A stretch of 25,492 nt of DNA from CBFGWV01 sp965652545 (GCA_965652545.1 CBFGWV010000036.1:1-25492); one strand, 5' to 3'; positions 7,727-16,395 are shown, counted from the first letter of the stretch. Translations and numbers: made by a program. Notes: generated by a model not told the origin, from the sequence alone.

Positions 7727-8650
7727 TCAGACCAGCGTCAGCCACTCGGGGTGTGCGTCGCGCCGCCCCTCGACCTGATCGAAGAACAAGCGCTGGAGGC
7801 GCTCGGTGACCGGCCCACGCCGACCCTGGCCGATCATCCGTCCGTCCACCTCGCGGATCGGCGTCACCTCGGCCGCGGTTCCGGTGAAGAAGGCCTCGTC
7901 GGCGATGTAGACCTCGTCACGGGTGATACGCTTCTCGCGCACCTTCAGGCCGAGCTCTTCCTCCGCCAGCTGCACGACCGCATCACGGGTGATGCCCTCC
8001 AGCGCGGAGGTCAGGTCCGGGGTATAGATGACACCGTCACGGACGATGAAGATGTTCTCGCCACTGCCTTCGGCGACGTAACCCTCGTTGTCCAGCAACA
8101 TGGCCTCGTCGTAGCCATCGCGCAGGGCCTCCTGCAGGGCCAGCATCGAGTTCATGTAGTTCCCGTTGGCCTTCGCCTTGCACATGGTGATGTTCACATG
8201 GTGGCGGGTGTAGGACGAGGTCTTGATGCGAATCCCCCGCTCCATGCCTTCCTTGCCCAGATAGGCGCCCCATTCCCACGCGGCCACCATCACATGCACG
8301 CTGAGGTTGTCGGCGCGCAAGCCCATGCCCTCGGCCCCAAGGAACGCCATCGGGCGGATATACGCACTGCGCAGTCCGTTTTCCCGCACTGCGGCCCGGC
8401 AGACCGAAGCCAACGTGTCGCGGTCGTAGGGCAGGCGCATGTTCAGGATATGGGCGGAGCGGAACAGCCGGTCGATATGCTCTTTGAGGCGGAAGATCGC
8501 GGTGCCGTGCACCGTCTCGTAGGCACGGATGCCCTCGAACACCCCCATGCCGTAATGCAGGGTATGGGTCAGGACATGGGTCTTGGCCTCACGCCAGGGG
8601 ACCATCTCCCCATCCAGCCAGATCACGCCGTCACGATCCGCCATCGACAT
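7727..8650 (-). CDS. ilvE: Branched-chain amino acid aminotransferase
   Basis: A 307-residue fold-type IV PLP enzyme that interconverts leucine, isoleucine and valine with their 2-oxo acids using glutamate/2-oxoglutarate, in the cytoplasm. The match to IlvE is clear throughout: THTLHYGMGVFEGIRAY (residues 28-44), the catalytic lysine K160 in KANGNYMNS, the PLP phosphate-binding block EGSGENIFIV (194-203), and FFTGTAAEVTPI (254-264). Length equals that of typical group I IlvE (about 308). The ATG at 8650 is chosen over a longer in-frame start at 8728, because AGGAG precedes it at suitable distance and it matches the family N-terminus. It lies 105 bases downstream of glnE. The adjacency of glnE, ilvE and LPS genes is known from Pseudomonas. 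Confidence 0.97.
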   Translation of the reverse strand: MSMADRDGVIWLDGEMVPWREAKTHVLTHTLHYGMGVFEGIRAYETVHGTAIFRLKEHIDRLFRSAHILNMRLPYDRDTLASVCRAAVRENGLRSAYIRPMAFLGAEGMGLRADNLSVHVMVAAWEWGAYLGKEGMERGIRIKTSSYTRHHVNITMCKAKANGNYMNSMLALQEALRDGYDEAMLLDNEGYVAEGSGENIFIVRDGVIYTPDLTSALEGITRDAVVQLAEEELGLKVREKRITRDEVYIADEAFFTGTAAEVTPIREVDGRMIGQGRRGPVTERLQRLFFDQVEGRRDAHPEWLTLV

Positions 8651-8755
8651 GCTGCGATTCTCCTGCAAAATGAACGCAAGGCACCAAACGCCCCTCGACT
8701 GCGGTGCCAAAGATGCGTATTGCACCACAGTTGCGGGCGTTTCGGTATGCGCACG
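8651..8755 (-). other. glnE-ilvE intergenic leader with short inverted repeats
   Basis: This 105-base gap is long compared with others in the run and could hold an ilvE promoter. It contains a six-base inverted repeat (GGCACC and GGTGCC on the minus strand, 17 bases apart). I see no confident -35/-10 pair, no leader peptide rich in branched-chain codons, and no terminator. The ribosome binding site AGGAG lies just before the ilvE start. Confidence 0.3.
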
Positions 8756-11605
8756 CTACGCCTGGGCCGCCGAACCGATGGTGTCCTCCCAGATTCGCAC
8801 CACTTGATCGCGCAGGAGCTGGAACTCGCCATCGGCAATCACCGCCGGCTGGCCTTGCAAGGTGAACAAATGCCCCTGCCGGCGCATGGCCCGGTAAGCG
8901 TCGCGCAGTACCCCGGCCTCCCACGAGCCCAGCAGTCCGACCGCCTCCAGACCGGCCAATTGCCGCACATTGTCGGTGAAGCGGGTGAGGATCGGTTCCG
9001 CGCAGGCATTGGCCAACACCAAGTATTGGGTGATGAACTCGATATCGGCCATCCCACCCCGATCCTGCTTGATATCGAAGCGGCCGCGACCGCCTTGTGA
9101 CAGCTCGGTTCGCATGCGCTCGCGCATCTGACGCACATCCTCTCGCAAGGCTGCCGCATCGCGTTCGCGGGTAAGGATTTCCCGGCGCAGGTCATTGAAT
9201 GCAACGGCCAGCCGGTCCGAGCCGGCAACCGGTCGTGCGCGCACCAGGGCCTGGTGCTCCCAGGTCCAGGCCTCATTGCGTTGATAGGTCGCAAACGCAT
9301 CCAGGTTGGACACCAACAGCCCGGACCGGCCGCTTGGGCGCAGGCGTGTGTCCACCTCGTACAGCTCACCGGCGGCAGTGCGCGCCGTCAGGTAGTGAAT
9401 GATCCGCTGGCCCAGCCGGGCGAAGAACTGGTCGTTATCCAGCGCCTTCCCGCCATCGGTGGTCTGATCGTCCCCACGGCTATCGTGCAGGAACACCAGG
9501 TCCAGGTCCGACCCGTAGCCCATCTCGAACCCGCCGAACTTGCCATAGGCGATCACCGCAAACGCCGCCTCGCGGGTAGTCCCGGCATCTACACAGTGCG
9601 GGCGGCCGAAACGGGCGGTCAAGTCAGCCCAAGCCAGGGCCAGCGCCTTGCCCACGAGCACCTCGGCGATGTCGGTGAGGTGATCGCTGACGATCATCAG
9701 CGGCAACGCATCGCTCACATCGGCCGCCGCGACCTTCAGCACCTGGGTGTGCTTGAAATGGCGCAAGGTGTCCATGGTCTGCTCGACATCGCCTTCGGGC
9801 ACCCGGGTCAGCGCGCGGGCCAGTTCGCGCTCCAGGCGGGCGCGGTCGCGGGGTGTGTACAAGGTCGTCGGATCGAGCAGATCGTCCAATAGCAGCGGAT
9901 AACGCCCAAGATAGGCGGCTATCCATGGGCTGGCCGTGCACAGTTTGACCAACTGCGACAAGGCCATGGGATTCTCGACCAGAAGGGCCAGATAGGCCGA
10001 ACGCTGGGCGATGGTTTCAAGCAGCCCGACGACCCGCTCCAGAGTGGTATCCGGCGTCTCCACCGCGGCCACCGCCCCCAGCAGCAACGGCATGAGTTGA
10101 TCCAGCCGCCGCTGCCCGTGCTGACCCAGCTTGCGTTGCCCCACACGTTCGCGCAGATCGACCAGGCGACGCAGTGCCGCGTCCGCATCGGCAAACCCCT
10201 GGGCAGTCAGATAGTCGGTGACCTGCACATCATCGGTTTGCGACTGCCAGACCGTGCCGAAATCCACAACGCCATCGGTTGCGGCCTCATCGGTCTGGGG
10301 TGCGGCGAAAATCTGGTCGAACTGACCGGCAACCAGGCGTCGGTGTCGTCCCAGCGTCTCAGCGAAGGCCGGCCAGCCGTCGAAGCCCATGGACCCGGCA
10401 AGGCGCAGGCGACCAGCCTCGTCCGTGGGTAAGGCATGGGTTTGCTGATCGGCGAATGCCTGAATACGGTTCTCCGCGCAGCGCAGAAACGCATAGGCGG
10501 ATTTCAGCCCCTCGACCGCGAAGTCCGGCAGCCGCCCACCGCTGCGCAACTGTTCGAGCACGATGAGCAGGCTACGCTCGCACAAGGCCAGGTCGCGGCC
10601 ACCGTAGATGAGCTGGAACGCCTGGGCGATGAACTCGATCTCGCGGATGCCGCCAGGGCCGAGCTTGATATTGTCCGCCATGCCCTTGCGCTCGACTTCG
10701 CGCGCAATCAGGGCTTTCATCTCGCGCAGCGATTCGATGGCGCCGAAATCCAGGTAACGCCGGTAAACGAAGGGCTTGAGCCGCGCCAGCAACTGCTCAC
10801 CGGCCGCGTCATCGCCGGCGATGACGCGGGCCTTGATCCAGGCGTAGCGCTCCCACTCACGCCCATGGCGCTGGTAATAGTCCTCCAGCATGGCGAAGTG
10901 AGCGACCAGCGCCCCGGCGTCACCGAAGGGGCGAAGACGCATATCCACCCGAAAGACGAAGCCATCCTCGGTGAGCTGATCCAGCACCTTGATCAACGAT
11001 TGACCGAGCCGGCGGAAGAACTCCGCGTTCTCGATGCTGCGCGGACCGCCGACAGTCTGGCCGGCTTCCGGGTAGGCGAAGATCAGATCGATGTCCGAGG
11101 AGAAATTCAACTCCCGCCCACCGAGCTTGCCCATACCCAGCACCACCATGCGCTGGGGTACGCCATCGGTGCCCACAGGGGTCCCGAAACGCTCGGCCAT
11201 GCGCGTCTCCAGCCAACGCAGAGCCGCCTCTACCGCCAGGTCAGCCATGTCGGACAAGGCCGCCAGCGTCTCATCCAGCGGAGCCAGAGCGGCCAGATCC
11301 CGCCAGGCGATGATGCACAAACGCCGCCGGCGCCAGGTCCGCAGGACGCTCATCAACGTCGCCTCGTCGCTCGCCCCCGCAAGCATCGCCTCCAGTGCCT
11401 GCCCCAGCGCCGCCCGCTCGTGCGGGCGCTGCGGCCCGCCGTCAGCCAGCCATGCTTGCCACCAGGCCGGCTCGCGGCCAACCGCACGGAAGACCAGGTC
11501 GCTGAACGCCAACACCGCCCCAGCGTCGTCGCAATCTAACCCCAGCGCCTCGCGACGCTCCCGGGCCACATCGGCCAACGCCCCCGGCAAGCGGTACGTT
11601 CCCAC
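8756..11605 (-). CDS. glnE: Bifunctional glutamine synthetase adenylyltransferase/adenylyl-removing enzyme
   Basis: A 949-residue enzyme that attaches AMP to, and removes it from, glutamine synthetase in response to PII protein and glutamine. Both nucleotidyltransferase domains are visible. The N-terminal adenylyl-removing domain carries GMGKLGGRELNFSSDIDL (about residues 157-174), and the C-terminal adenylylating domain carries YGKFGGFEMGYGSDLDLVF (about 685-705). The two DxD pairs fall at almost the same residue numbers as in E. coli GlnE (946 residues), which supports the start. I chose the GTG at 11605 because AGGAG lies seven bases before it. ATG codons at 11620 and 11662 are alternatives, and a longer extension to 11872 would run through the divergent gene. 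The gene begins about 71 bases from the divergent membrane-protein gene and is followed by ilvE. Confidence 0.96.
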   Translation of the reverse strand: MGTYRLPGALADVARERREALGLDCDDAGAVLAFSDLVFRAVGREPAWWQAWLADGGPQRPHERAALGQALEAMLAGASDEATLMSVLRTWRRRRLCIIAWRDLAALAPLDETLAALSDMADLAVEAALRWLETRMAERFGTPVGTDGVPQRMVVLGMGKLGGRELNFSSDIDLIFAYPEAGQTVGGPRSIENAEFFRRLGQSLIKVLDQLTEDGFVFRVDMRLRPFGDAGALVAHFAMLEDYYQRHGREWERYAWIKARVIAGDDAAGEQLLARLKPFVYRRYLDFGAIESLREMKALIAREVERKGMADNIKLGPGGIREIEFIAQAFQLIYGGRDLALCERSLLIVLEQLRSGGRLPDFAVEGLKSAYAFLRCAENRIQAFADQQTHALPTDEAGRLRLAGSMGFDGWPAFAETLGRHRRLVAGQFDQIFAAPQTDEAATDGVVDFGTVWQSQTDDVQVTDYLTAQGFADADAALRRLVDLRERVGQRKLGQHGQRRLDQLMPLLLGAVAAVETPDTTLERVVGLLETIAQRSAYLALLVENPMALSQLVKLCTASPWIAAYLGRYPLLLDDLLDPTTLYTPRDRARLERELARALTRVPEGDVEQTMDTLRHFKHTQVLKVAAADVSDALPLMIVSDHLTDIAEVLVGKALALAWADLTARFGRPHCVDAGTTREAAFAVIAYGKFGGFEMGYGSDLDLVFLHDSRGDDQTTDGGKALDNDQFFARLGQRIIHYLTARTAAGELYEVDTRLRPSGRSGLLVSNLDAFATYQRNEAWTWEHQALVRARPVAGSDRLAVAFNDLRREILTRERDAAALREDVRQMRERMRTELSQGGRGRFDIKQDRGGMADIEFITQYLVLANACAEPILTRFTDNVRQLAGLEAVGLLGSWEAGVLRDAYRAMRRQGHLFTLQGQPAVIADGEFQLLRDQVVRIWEDTIGSAAQA

Positions 11606-11676
11606 TCGTGCACTCCTCATCGCATGTTGCTCAAGGCAATAGGCGCCGACAGCGCCCTCCATTAAGATAGCGCCCG

Positions 11677-12762
11677 ATGGACACCTCCCGCGACGCCGAT
11701 TCCCTGGAAGGACGATCTCCCCGCCCCTGGCGTCTGGCACTGTGCGCCGTGCTGTCGGTCGTGCTGGTATGCACGACCGCAATCGTTTTTTTTGCCTACG
11801 GACCCGGTGCCAGCCTGCGCTTCGGCGTCGACCTGCTGCCGCATCTGCGCCCAGAGGGCGAGCCGAACGCATGGGTGGCGGTGCGTCCGTTGACCCGCGG
11901 TCAGGCGGCTTTGCTGTCGATCAAGCCGCAAGACGATGTGCGGGTCGAGTCGCTCATCGTCTGGCCGCTCGAACCCGAAGGCCCGGCGCGCCTGCTCCCA
12001 ATACCCGCCAAAGGAGGCCGGATAAACCTCACGGCCTTGCTGGAGCCCGAATTGCTCAGCCTGGGGCTGGGGGTGGTGACCCAGGGTGCGACCGATGGCA
12101 TGCCGCTGCGCGAATTTTCCGCGGCGCCATCCAACCCGCCGGTTTTAAAGGCCACCATCCTGATGCTGGGCAGCTGGCTGGTCAAACCGCCCTGGGACAC
12201 GGCATCGGTGCACCTTGCCAGCACCAGCAAGGCCCTGGGCCTGCTGCCGCTGCCGATTGCCGTCACGGCGTGGCTGATCATGGCCCTCGCCCTCGGCTGG
12301 ATGACCGATAGCCTGGGGCGTCCCGCGAACAAGACGGTGATCACGCTGGGGCTCGTCGCGGTGTTGATTACGGATCTGCATTGGATGGGCATTTTGACCA
12401 GCCGGACCGGCTATCCGGCGGCACCGCTGGTACCCGAGAGGGCCGGAGAAACCATCTTGAACAGCCGGCTGAGCGCACTCGAGCCGTTGCTGCCGGCAAC
12501 CCCGGCCCGCATTGTCCTCATCCGGCCCCAAGGGGGCGCCGGAGAGTTCTGGGAAGCACGTACCCGCTTCGGCCTGGCGGAGCACCGCGTCATGGCAGGC
12601 AGCCGCCGGCATGTGCGGCGACTTCTGGCCCTGGGCGTTCCGTTCTACATTCTCGAGCTCAATCCCGACGGGGAACTGGTTGCCGGCAAGACGCCGCGCT
12701 GGCTGGCCACCGCCGACCTGGTCATGGATACGCCACAACTGCGCTTATGGGCGTTCCGATGA
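11677..12762 (+). CDS. Uncharacterised membrane protein with two predicted periplasmic domains
   Basis: A 361-residue protein that I do not recognise. Hydrophobic segments lie at about residues 20-41, 187-208 and 220-240. The basic N-terminus (RSPRPWR before the first helix) suggests an N-in topology, which would put residues 42-186 and 241-361 in the periplasm. The first domain contains a run of beta-like, proline-rich sequence (VRPLTRGQAALLSIKP, VWPLEPEGPARLLPIPAKGG). The second has an alternating pattern ending in a run like ATADLVMDTPQLRLW. Its stop overlaps the start of the next gene (ATGA at 12759-12762), so the two are translationally coupled and probably work together. The partner looks like a GT-C glycosyltransferase, so a role in periplasmic glycan modification is a plausible inference. 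Divergent from glnE. No catalytic motif was recognised. Confidence 0.75.
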   Translation: MDTSRDADSLEGRSPRPWRLALCAVLSVVLVCTTAIVFFAYGPGASLRFGVDLLPHLRPEGEPNAWVAVRPLTRGQAALLSIKPQDDVRVESLIVWPLEPEGPARLLPIPAKGGRINLTALLEPELLSLGLGVVTQGATDGMPLREFSAAPSNPPVLKATILMLGSWLVKPPWDTASVHLASTSKALGLLPLPIAVTAWLIMALALGWMTDSLGRPANKTVITLGLVAVLITDLHWMGILTSRTGYPAAPLVPERAGETILNSRLSALEPLLPATPARIVLIRPQGGAGEFWEARTRFGLAEHRVMAGSRRHVRRLLALGVPFYILELNPDGELVAGKTPRWLATADLVMDTPQLRLWAFR

Positions 12763-14144
12763 CCGTCGCGGCATTGTTGATTCCTTGGCTGTTGCTGGCC
12801 TCGCTGTGGCGCCGCGGCGGGTTCGATGCGGCCTCTGCCGTGGCTTATGGCCTGGCGCCGGCCATGGTTGCCGTCTACGTCGCGCTCATGTTCAGCCCGA
12901 ACGGGCCTTGGGTCACTATGCAACTGGGCGTTCTGGCGGTCATGGCGGTGATCGCCGTGACCGCCCTGCTCACCCGGCCCCGCCTCGCACCGACAGGGGT
13001 GCCAGTGGCCGAATGGGGAACGGCCAGGCGGCTGCTCATCATGATTGCATCGGCCATGATCGCGTGGCGTCTGGCCATCATCTGGCACGAAGCACCGCGC
13101 TATCCGTTCTACCCCTGGGACAGCTGGCTGGTCTGGGCCATGAAGGCCAAAATCTGGTGGGTGGAGCAGCGTCTGGTGCACTTCGTGGAGCCGCGATTCT
13201 GGTTGACCCACGGGGCGCAGATCACGGACTACCCCATGCCCTGGTGGTCCTACCCGTCTGTGGTTCCGGCCGCCGTGACCTGGAGCGCCATCGCCGCGGG
13301 CGAGTTCAACCCACCCCAGTTGATCTGGTGGTGGCCAGCCTGCTACGTCGCCTTGCTCATTGGTGTGTTCGCCCAAACCCGGCGTCTGTGCGACGGCACA
13401 ACGGGTATCGTCACCGCGGCACTGGTGTCCAGCGTACCCTTGCTCATCACCCATGCGGCGCTTCCGGGCAATGCGGACCTACCCTTGGCACTGGCCGTGA
13501 GTCTGGCGCTGGGCAGCCTGTTCCTCTGGCATACCCAACGCCGTGCTGGGGATCTGCTCGCCGCGGTCGTGCTGCTCGCGTGCGCCGTCCTCATCAAACG
13601 CGAGGGGTTGACATGGGCCGCCGTCATCGCCGCCGCCCTGGTGTTCTGCGAGTTGCCGACACGCTGGCGGATAGCCTGCATCGGCATCGCCGGCGGCGCT
13701 CTGGCCCTGCTGTCGCTGGGCTACGGCATCACCCTCAAAACACCTCTGGGTATGCTGGTGGTTACGCTCAATGTCATCGAGCTGCCACTGCTCGGACGCT
13801 TCGAGTTGGGCGTGCACGATATCCTCGCGCCGCTCATCCTGCACCTGTGGATTTCCGACACTTGGGGGTTGCTGTGGTGGCTGCTCCCGGCGTTGATCGC
13901 GTGGCAGCTGCCGCGGATCATCGCCTCGCAGGCGATCAGACGATGCACGCTGATGGTGGCCTTTTGCCTGGCCAAATTGATCGTCCTGTTCGTGTTCACC
14001 GACGCCTATCGGTGGGTGGAGGCAGGCACCTCGATCAATCGATTGATCCTGCACATCGCGCCGGCCCTGGTGATCTACGGCGCCTTGCTGGCCTGCGCAC
14101 GCTCACCTGCACCGGGCTCGGCGGTGCTGCCAAGACGCGTGTGA
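12759..14144 (+). CDS. Polytopic membrane protein, GT-C/GT39-83-like putative glycosyltransferase
   Basis: A 461-residue protein with roughly 10-12 hydrophobic segments. The arrangement resembles GT-C enzymes (ArnT, PMT and related), which use polyprenyl-phosphate sugars in the periplasm. Suggestive points are a loop after the early helices with an acidic residue in an aromatic setting (YPWDSWLVWAMKAKIWW, D121), THAALPGNADLPLALAV (231-247), which resembles the second conserved block, AVLIKREGLTW (276-286), and a C-terminal TDAYRWVEAGTSINRLILH. The similarity is architectural, so the family call is tentative. Starts at 12747 and 12759 are both possible. The ATG at 12759 overlaps the previous stop as ATGA. 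The last 70 bases overlap the convergent DUF2304 gene. The presence of DUF2304 and a DPM1-like GT2 nearby would fit a polyprenyl-phosphate-sugar donor pathway. Confidence 0.7.
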   Translation: MTVAALLIPWLLLASLWRRGGFDAASAVAYGLAPAMVAVYVALMFSPNGPWVTMQLGVLAVMAVIAVTALLTRPRLAPTGVPVAEWGTARRLLIMIASAMIAWRLAIIWHEAPRYPFYPWDSWLVWAMKAKIWWVEQRLVHFVEPRFWLTHGAQITDYPMPWWSYPSVVPAAVTWSAIAAGEFNPPQLIWWWPACYVALLIGVFAQTRRLCDGTTGIVTAALVSSVPLLITHAALPGNADLPLALAVSLALGSLFLWHTQRRAGDLLAAVVLLACAVLIKREGLTWAAVIAAALVFCELPTRWRIACIGIAGGALALLSLGYGITLKTPLGMLVVTLNVIELPLLGRFELGVHDILAPLILHLWISDTWGLLWWLLPALIAWQLPRIIASQAIRRCTLMVAFCLAKLIVLFVFTDAYRWVEAGTSINRLILHIAPALVIYGALLACARSPAPGSAVLPRRV

Positions 14145-14473
14145 GCCCGCGCCAGCTCTTCCTCCAGTAAGGCCACACGCTGCGCCATGCGGCGGATCTG
14201 CTTCTCCTGCCGTGAACGGTCCAGATCCATAGTGAGCATCTTTACCAGTATCAACCCGACGGCCAGAACCATGACCAGTATCGGCGGATAGGTCACGCCC
14301 AGGTACATTCCCACCTTATCCAGCAACCGCGGGAACATCCCGGCGAACGCCGTGGCGACGGCGATCAGCAGCCACCAGACGCCATAGCCCCCATGCAGAT
14401 GGTTGCGACGGACCAGTAAGAGTATGACCAGCGCGACGCAAACGCCGATTACCATCGTGGTGATCTGATACAT
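14075..14473 (-). CDS. DUF2304 domain membrane protein
   Basis: A 132-residue protein with three hydrophobic segments at about residues 4-21, 32-47 and 61-79, and a charged C-terminal tail with heptad-like spacing (about 82-115, DRSRQEKQIRRMAQRVALLEEELARAH) likely to form a coiled coil. This is the layout of DUF2304 proteins, which are often encoded next to GT2 polyprenyl-phosphate glycosyltransferases. By analogy they may act as membrane partner or anchor of the transferase, but this is unproven. Here it is the last gene of the minus-strand run, 12 bases after a GT4 gene and two genes after the DPM1-like GT2. Its 3' end overlaps the convergent membrane-protein gene by 70 bases. Confidence 0.82.
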   Translation of the reverse strand: MYQITTMVIGVCVALVILLLVRRNHLHGGYGVWWLLIAVATAFAGMFPRLLDKVGMYLGVTYPPILVMVLAVGLILVKMLTMDLDRSRQEKQIRRMAQRVALLEEELARAHTRLGSTAEPGAGERAQASKAP

Positions 14474-14485
14474 AGTGGTAACGAC

Positions 14486-15661
14486 TCAAGCCGCAGAGGA
14501 GATAGCGGAGGACGAGGAGCAAGCCGCATCGTACACGCCGTCCAGTTCGCGGGCCACGGCGTCGATCGCAAATCGCCGCACCAGAGCGTGTTCGCCGGCA
14601 GCACCCAGACGACGACGCAAGGCAGGATCGCCCGACAAGCGCATCAGCGCCTGTGCCAGCGCCTGCGGGTCGGCCAATGGCACGACCAGACCATGCCCCG
14701 CCGTGTCGACCACCCAGCGCACGCCGGAACCAGGGATGTCGGTCACGACCACTGGCTTGGCGTAGCGCATGGCCTCCAGCAACACCACACCAAAGGCCTC
14801 GGTACGCTCGACCGATGGCAGGCACAGCACATCGCACTGCGCCAACCAGGCGGCCAGTGTCCGGTCATCCAGGGCCCCGCATAAACGCACCCGGCCGCCC
14901 AGGCCCAGCTGCCCGACAAGCCGGACCAAACGAGTACGCTCAGGCCCCTCGCCGATCAGTGCAAGACTGAGTTGCGGCGTTTGCGCCAACGCGCGGATCA
15001 GCGTATCGAAGCCTTTGTAGTAGGCCAGCCGGCCCACTGCCAGGATCCGCGTACCCGCGGCTGCGGTCCAGGGATCGGTCCCGCTTGGCGTGGGCAAGCG
15101 CAGCGGATTCAAGCCCAGGGGCACCGGCCGGCAGCTCGCCCGAACCGCTTTCAAGGCCTCGCTGGATTCCAGGTATGGCGGCGACGTGGGCACCACGATG
15201 GCAGCCCTTTTCAACAATGCACGCTCAAGAGGCCGGTAGACGCGATAGGCCAGGCGTAAACGCCAATCGAGCTGCGAAGCGACCACGTCGGCGTGCCAAT
15301 GCACCACCACGGGCACCCGCCGTGAACTGACCAGGGCCAACAGCCAGAACGCCGAGGTATTGGGCATGTGCACGTGGATTACATCCGGCCGCCACTGCCG
15401 GATCAGACGGCGCAGAATCAGCGGATACGCCGGGCTGATCGGCGCATACCACAATGTGCCCCAGGTCGGTGCTTCCACGATCTGCGGACCGGTATCGCGC
15501 GCGCGGGGTGTCTGGGCGCGCTTGCGATGGACCAGTACGGCGACTGCGTGTCCGGCAAGCGCCTGCGCATCGGCCAGATCGGCGACGAAGCGCTCCACCC
15601 CGCCAGGTACCGGCGGGTAGTATTTGCCCAAATGGAGAATGCGCTTCGGGACTGCCCTCAA
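14486..15661 (-). CDS. GT4 glycosyltransferase with TTG start
   Basis: A 391-residue GT4 enzyme. The N-terminal domain begins RILHLGKYYPPVPGGVERFVADLA, the classic opening with the GGVE loop, followed by VIHVHMPN and VVHWHADVV. The C-terminal domain carries ILAVGRLAYYKGFDTLI and the EX7E motif in TEAFGVVLLEAMRYAKPVV. No ATG or GTG occurs at the right place. The TTG at 15661 gives the expected N-terminus, overlaps the stop of the upstream GT2 gene as TTGA, and has AGGG seven bases before it. Longer in-frame sequence to 15994 is the shadow of that GT2 gene. Translational coupling to the DPM1-like GT2 is thus likely. It may act in the same glycan pathway exported by the upstream ABC transporter. 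Confidence 0.88.
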   Translation of the reverse strand: MRAVPKRILHLGKYYPPVPGGVERFVADLADAQALAGHAVAVLVHRKRAQTPRARDTGPQIVEAPTWGTLWYAPISPAYPLILRRLIRQWRPDVIHVHMPNTSAFWLLALVSSRRVPVVVHWHADVVASQLDWRLRLAYRVYRPLERALLKRAAIVVPTSPPYLESSEALKAVRASCRPVPLGLNPLRLPTPSGTDPWTAAAGTRILAVGRLAYYKGFDTLIRALAQTPQLSLALIGEGPERTRLVRLVGQLGLGGRVRLCGALDDRTLAAWLAQCDVLCLPSVERTEAFGVVLLEAMRYAKPVVVTDIPGSGVRWVVDTAGHGLVVPLADPQALAQALMRLSGDPALRRRLGAAGEHALVRRFAIDAVARELDGVYDAACSSSSAISSAA

Positions 15662-16395
15662 GCGGTAACCCTGGGGCGGGAGCCGCGCAGCCGGGGGCGC
15701 TCGAGGCCGGCAATGCAGATCACCGTGGTCGCCACCATGTAGCGCAGCACGGCCAACCACGAATGGAACAACCGGGAGATGCCATTGCAGCGTGGGTGCA
15801 TATCGACCGGCACTTCGACCATCCCGAGACCAAAACGGCGCATCAGCAGCAGCACACCGACGTCCTGGTAATCCAGCAGTGTGGCCGAATCCCCCGCCAA
15901 CACGGCGACCGCCCGCGGACTGTAGGCGCGAAAGCCCGATGTAATGTCCTCGATAGCCAAGCCGGTCAGAGTCCGGAAAAACCGCCACACCCACGTGCGC
16001 CCTTGGCTGACCCGAGCCGGACAGGAGCCGATCACCACCTCGGCCTGACCGCTACGCAGAGGGCCGAGCAAGCGCTCGATCTCGCTGGCGACGTGTTGCC
16101 CGTCGGCATCCATCGTCACGACGTAACGGGCCGCTTGGCCGTGCACATAGCGCATACCGGTCTGGATGGCGCCCCAGGCACCGAGCGACATGGGCAGACG
16201 AAGAACCGTCGCGCCCGCCTGCTGCGCCTCGCGGCCGGTCGCATCGTCGCTGGCATCATCCACCACGACGGCCAGCCAACCGGGTTGCGACTGCACCGCG
16301 CGCACGATCTCGGCCACGGTGGCGACTTCGTTACGGGCCGGGATGATCACGTATACAGGGTCCGACGGGGCAGGCGGATCTGGCGTCCAATCCAT
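15658..16395 (-). CDS. GT2 glycosyltransferase, dolichol-phosphate mannosyltransferase-like
   Basis: A 245-residue GT-A enzyme of the DPM1/polyprenyl-phosphate glycosyltransferase type. It shows VYVIIPARNEVATVAEIV (residues 14-31), VVVDDASDDATG (43-54), the metal-binding DAD motif D96-D98 in VTMDADGQHV, and the ITSGFRAYSPRAV block (151-163) typical of the family. These enzymes load a sugar from a nucleotide donor onto polyprenyl phosphate at the cytoplasmic face. One hydrophobic segment near the C-terminus (about 214-231) may touch the membrane. AGAGG lies about six bases before the ATG. The gene overlaps the downstream GT4 start by four bases (TTGA) and is 111 bases downstream of the ABC ATPase. 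With DUF2304 in the same run, it could make a lipid-linked sugar for the GT-C-like protein at 12759. Confidence 0.87.
   Translation of the reverse strand: MDWTPDPPAPSDPVYVIIPARNEVATVAEIVRAVQSQPGWLAVVVDDASDDATGREAQQAGATVLRLPMSLGAWGAIQTGMRYVHGQAARYVVTMDADGQHVASEIERLLGPLRSGQAEVVIGSCPARVSQGRTWVWRFFRTLTGLAIEDITSGFRAYSPRAVAVLAGDSATLLDYQDVGVLLLMRRFGLGMVEVPVDMHPRCNGISRLFHSWLAVLRYMVATTVICIAGLERPRLRGSRPRVTA

Noticed and set aside
8651..8755. Sigma-54 or NtrC-type site before ilvE suggested by TGGCACC and GGTGCA
   Set aside because: No GC element occurs at the required -12 spacing, and the half-sites do not form an NtrC palindrome.
7751..9100. Plus-strand frame of 449 codons opposite ilvE and the end of glnE
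   Set aside because: It is antisense to ilvE, which is certain, with no recognisable motif or ribosome binding site.
12512..14170. Alternative plus-strand frame of 552 codons over the membrane-protein pair
   Set aside because: It has a basic, low-hydrophobicity composition, while the competing frame gives well-formed membrane helices and an ATGA coupling.
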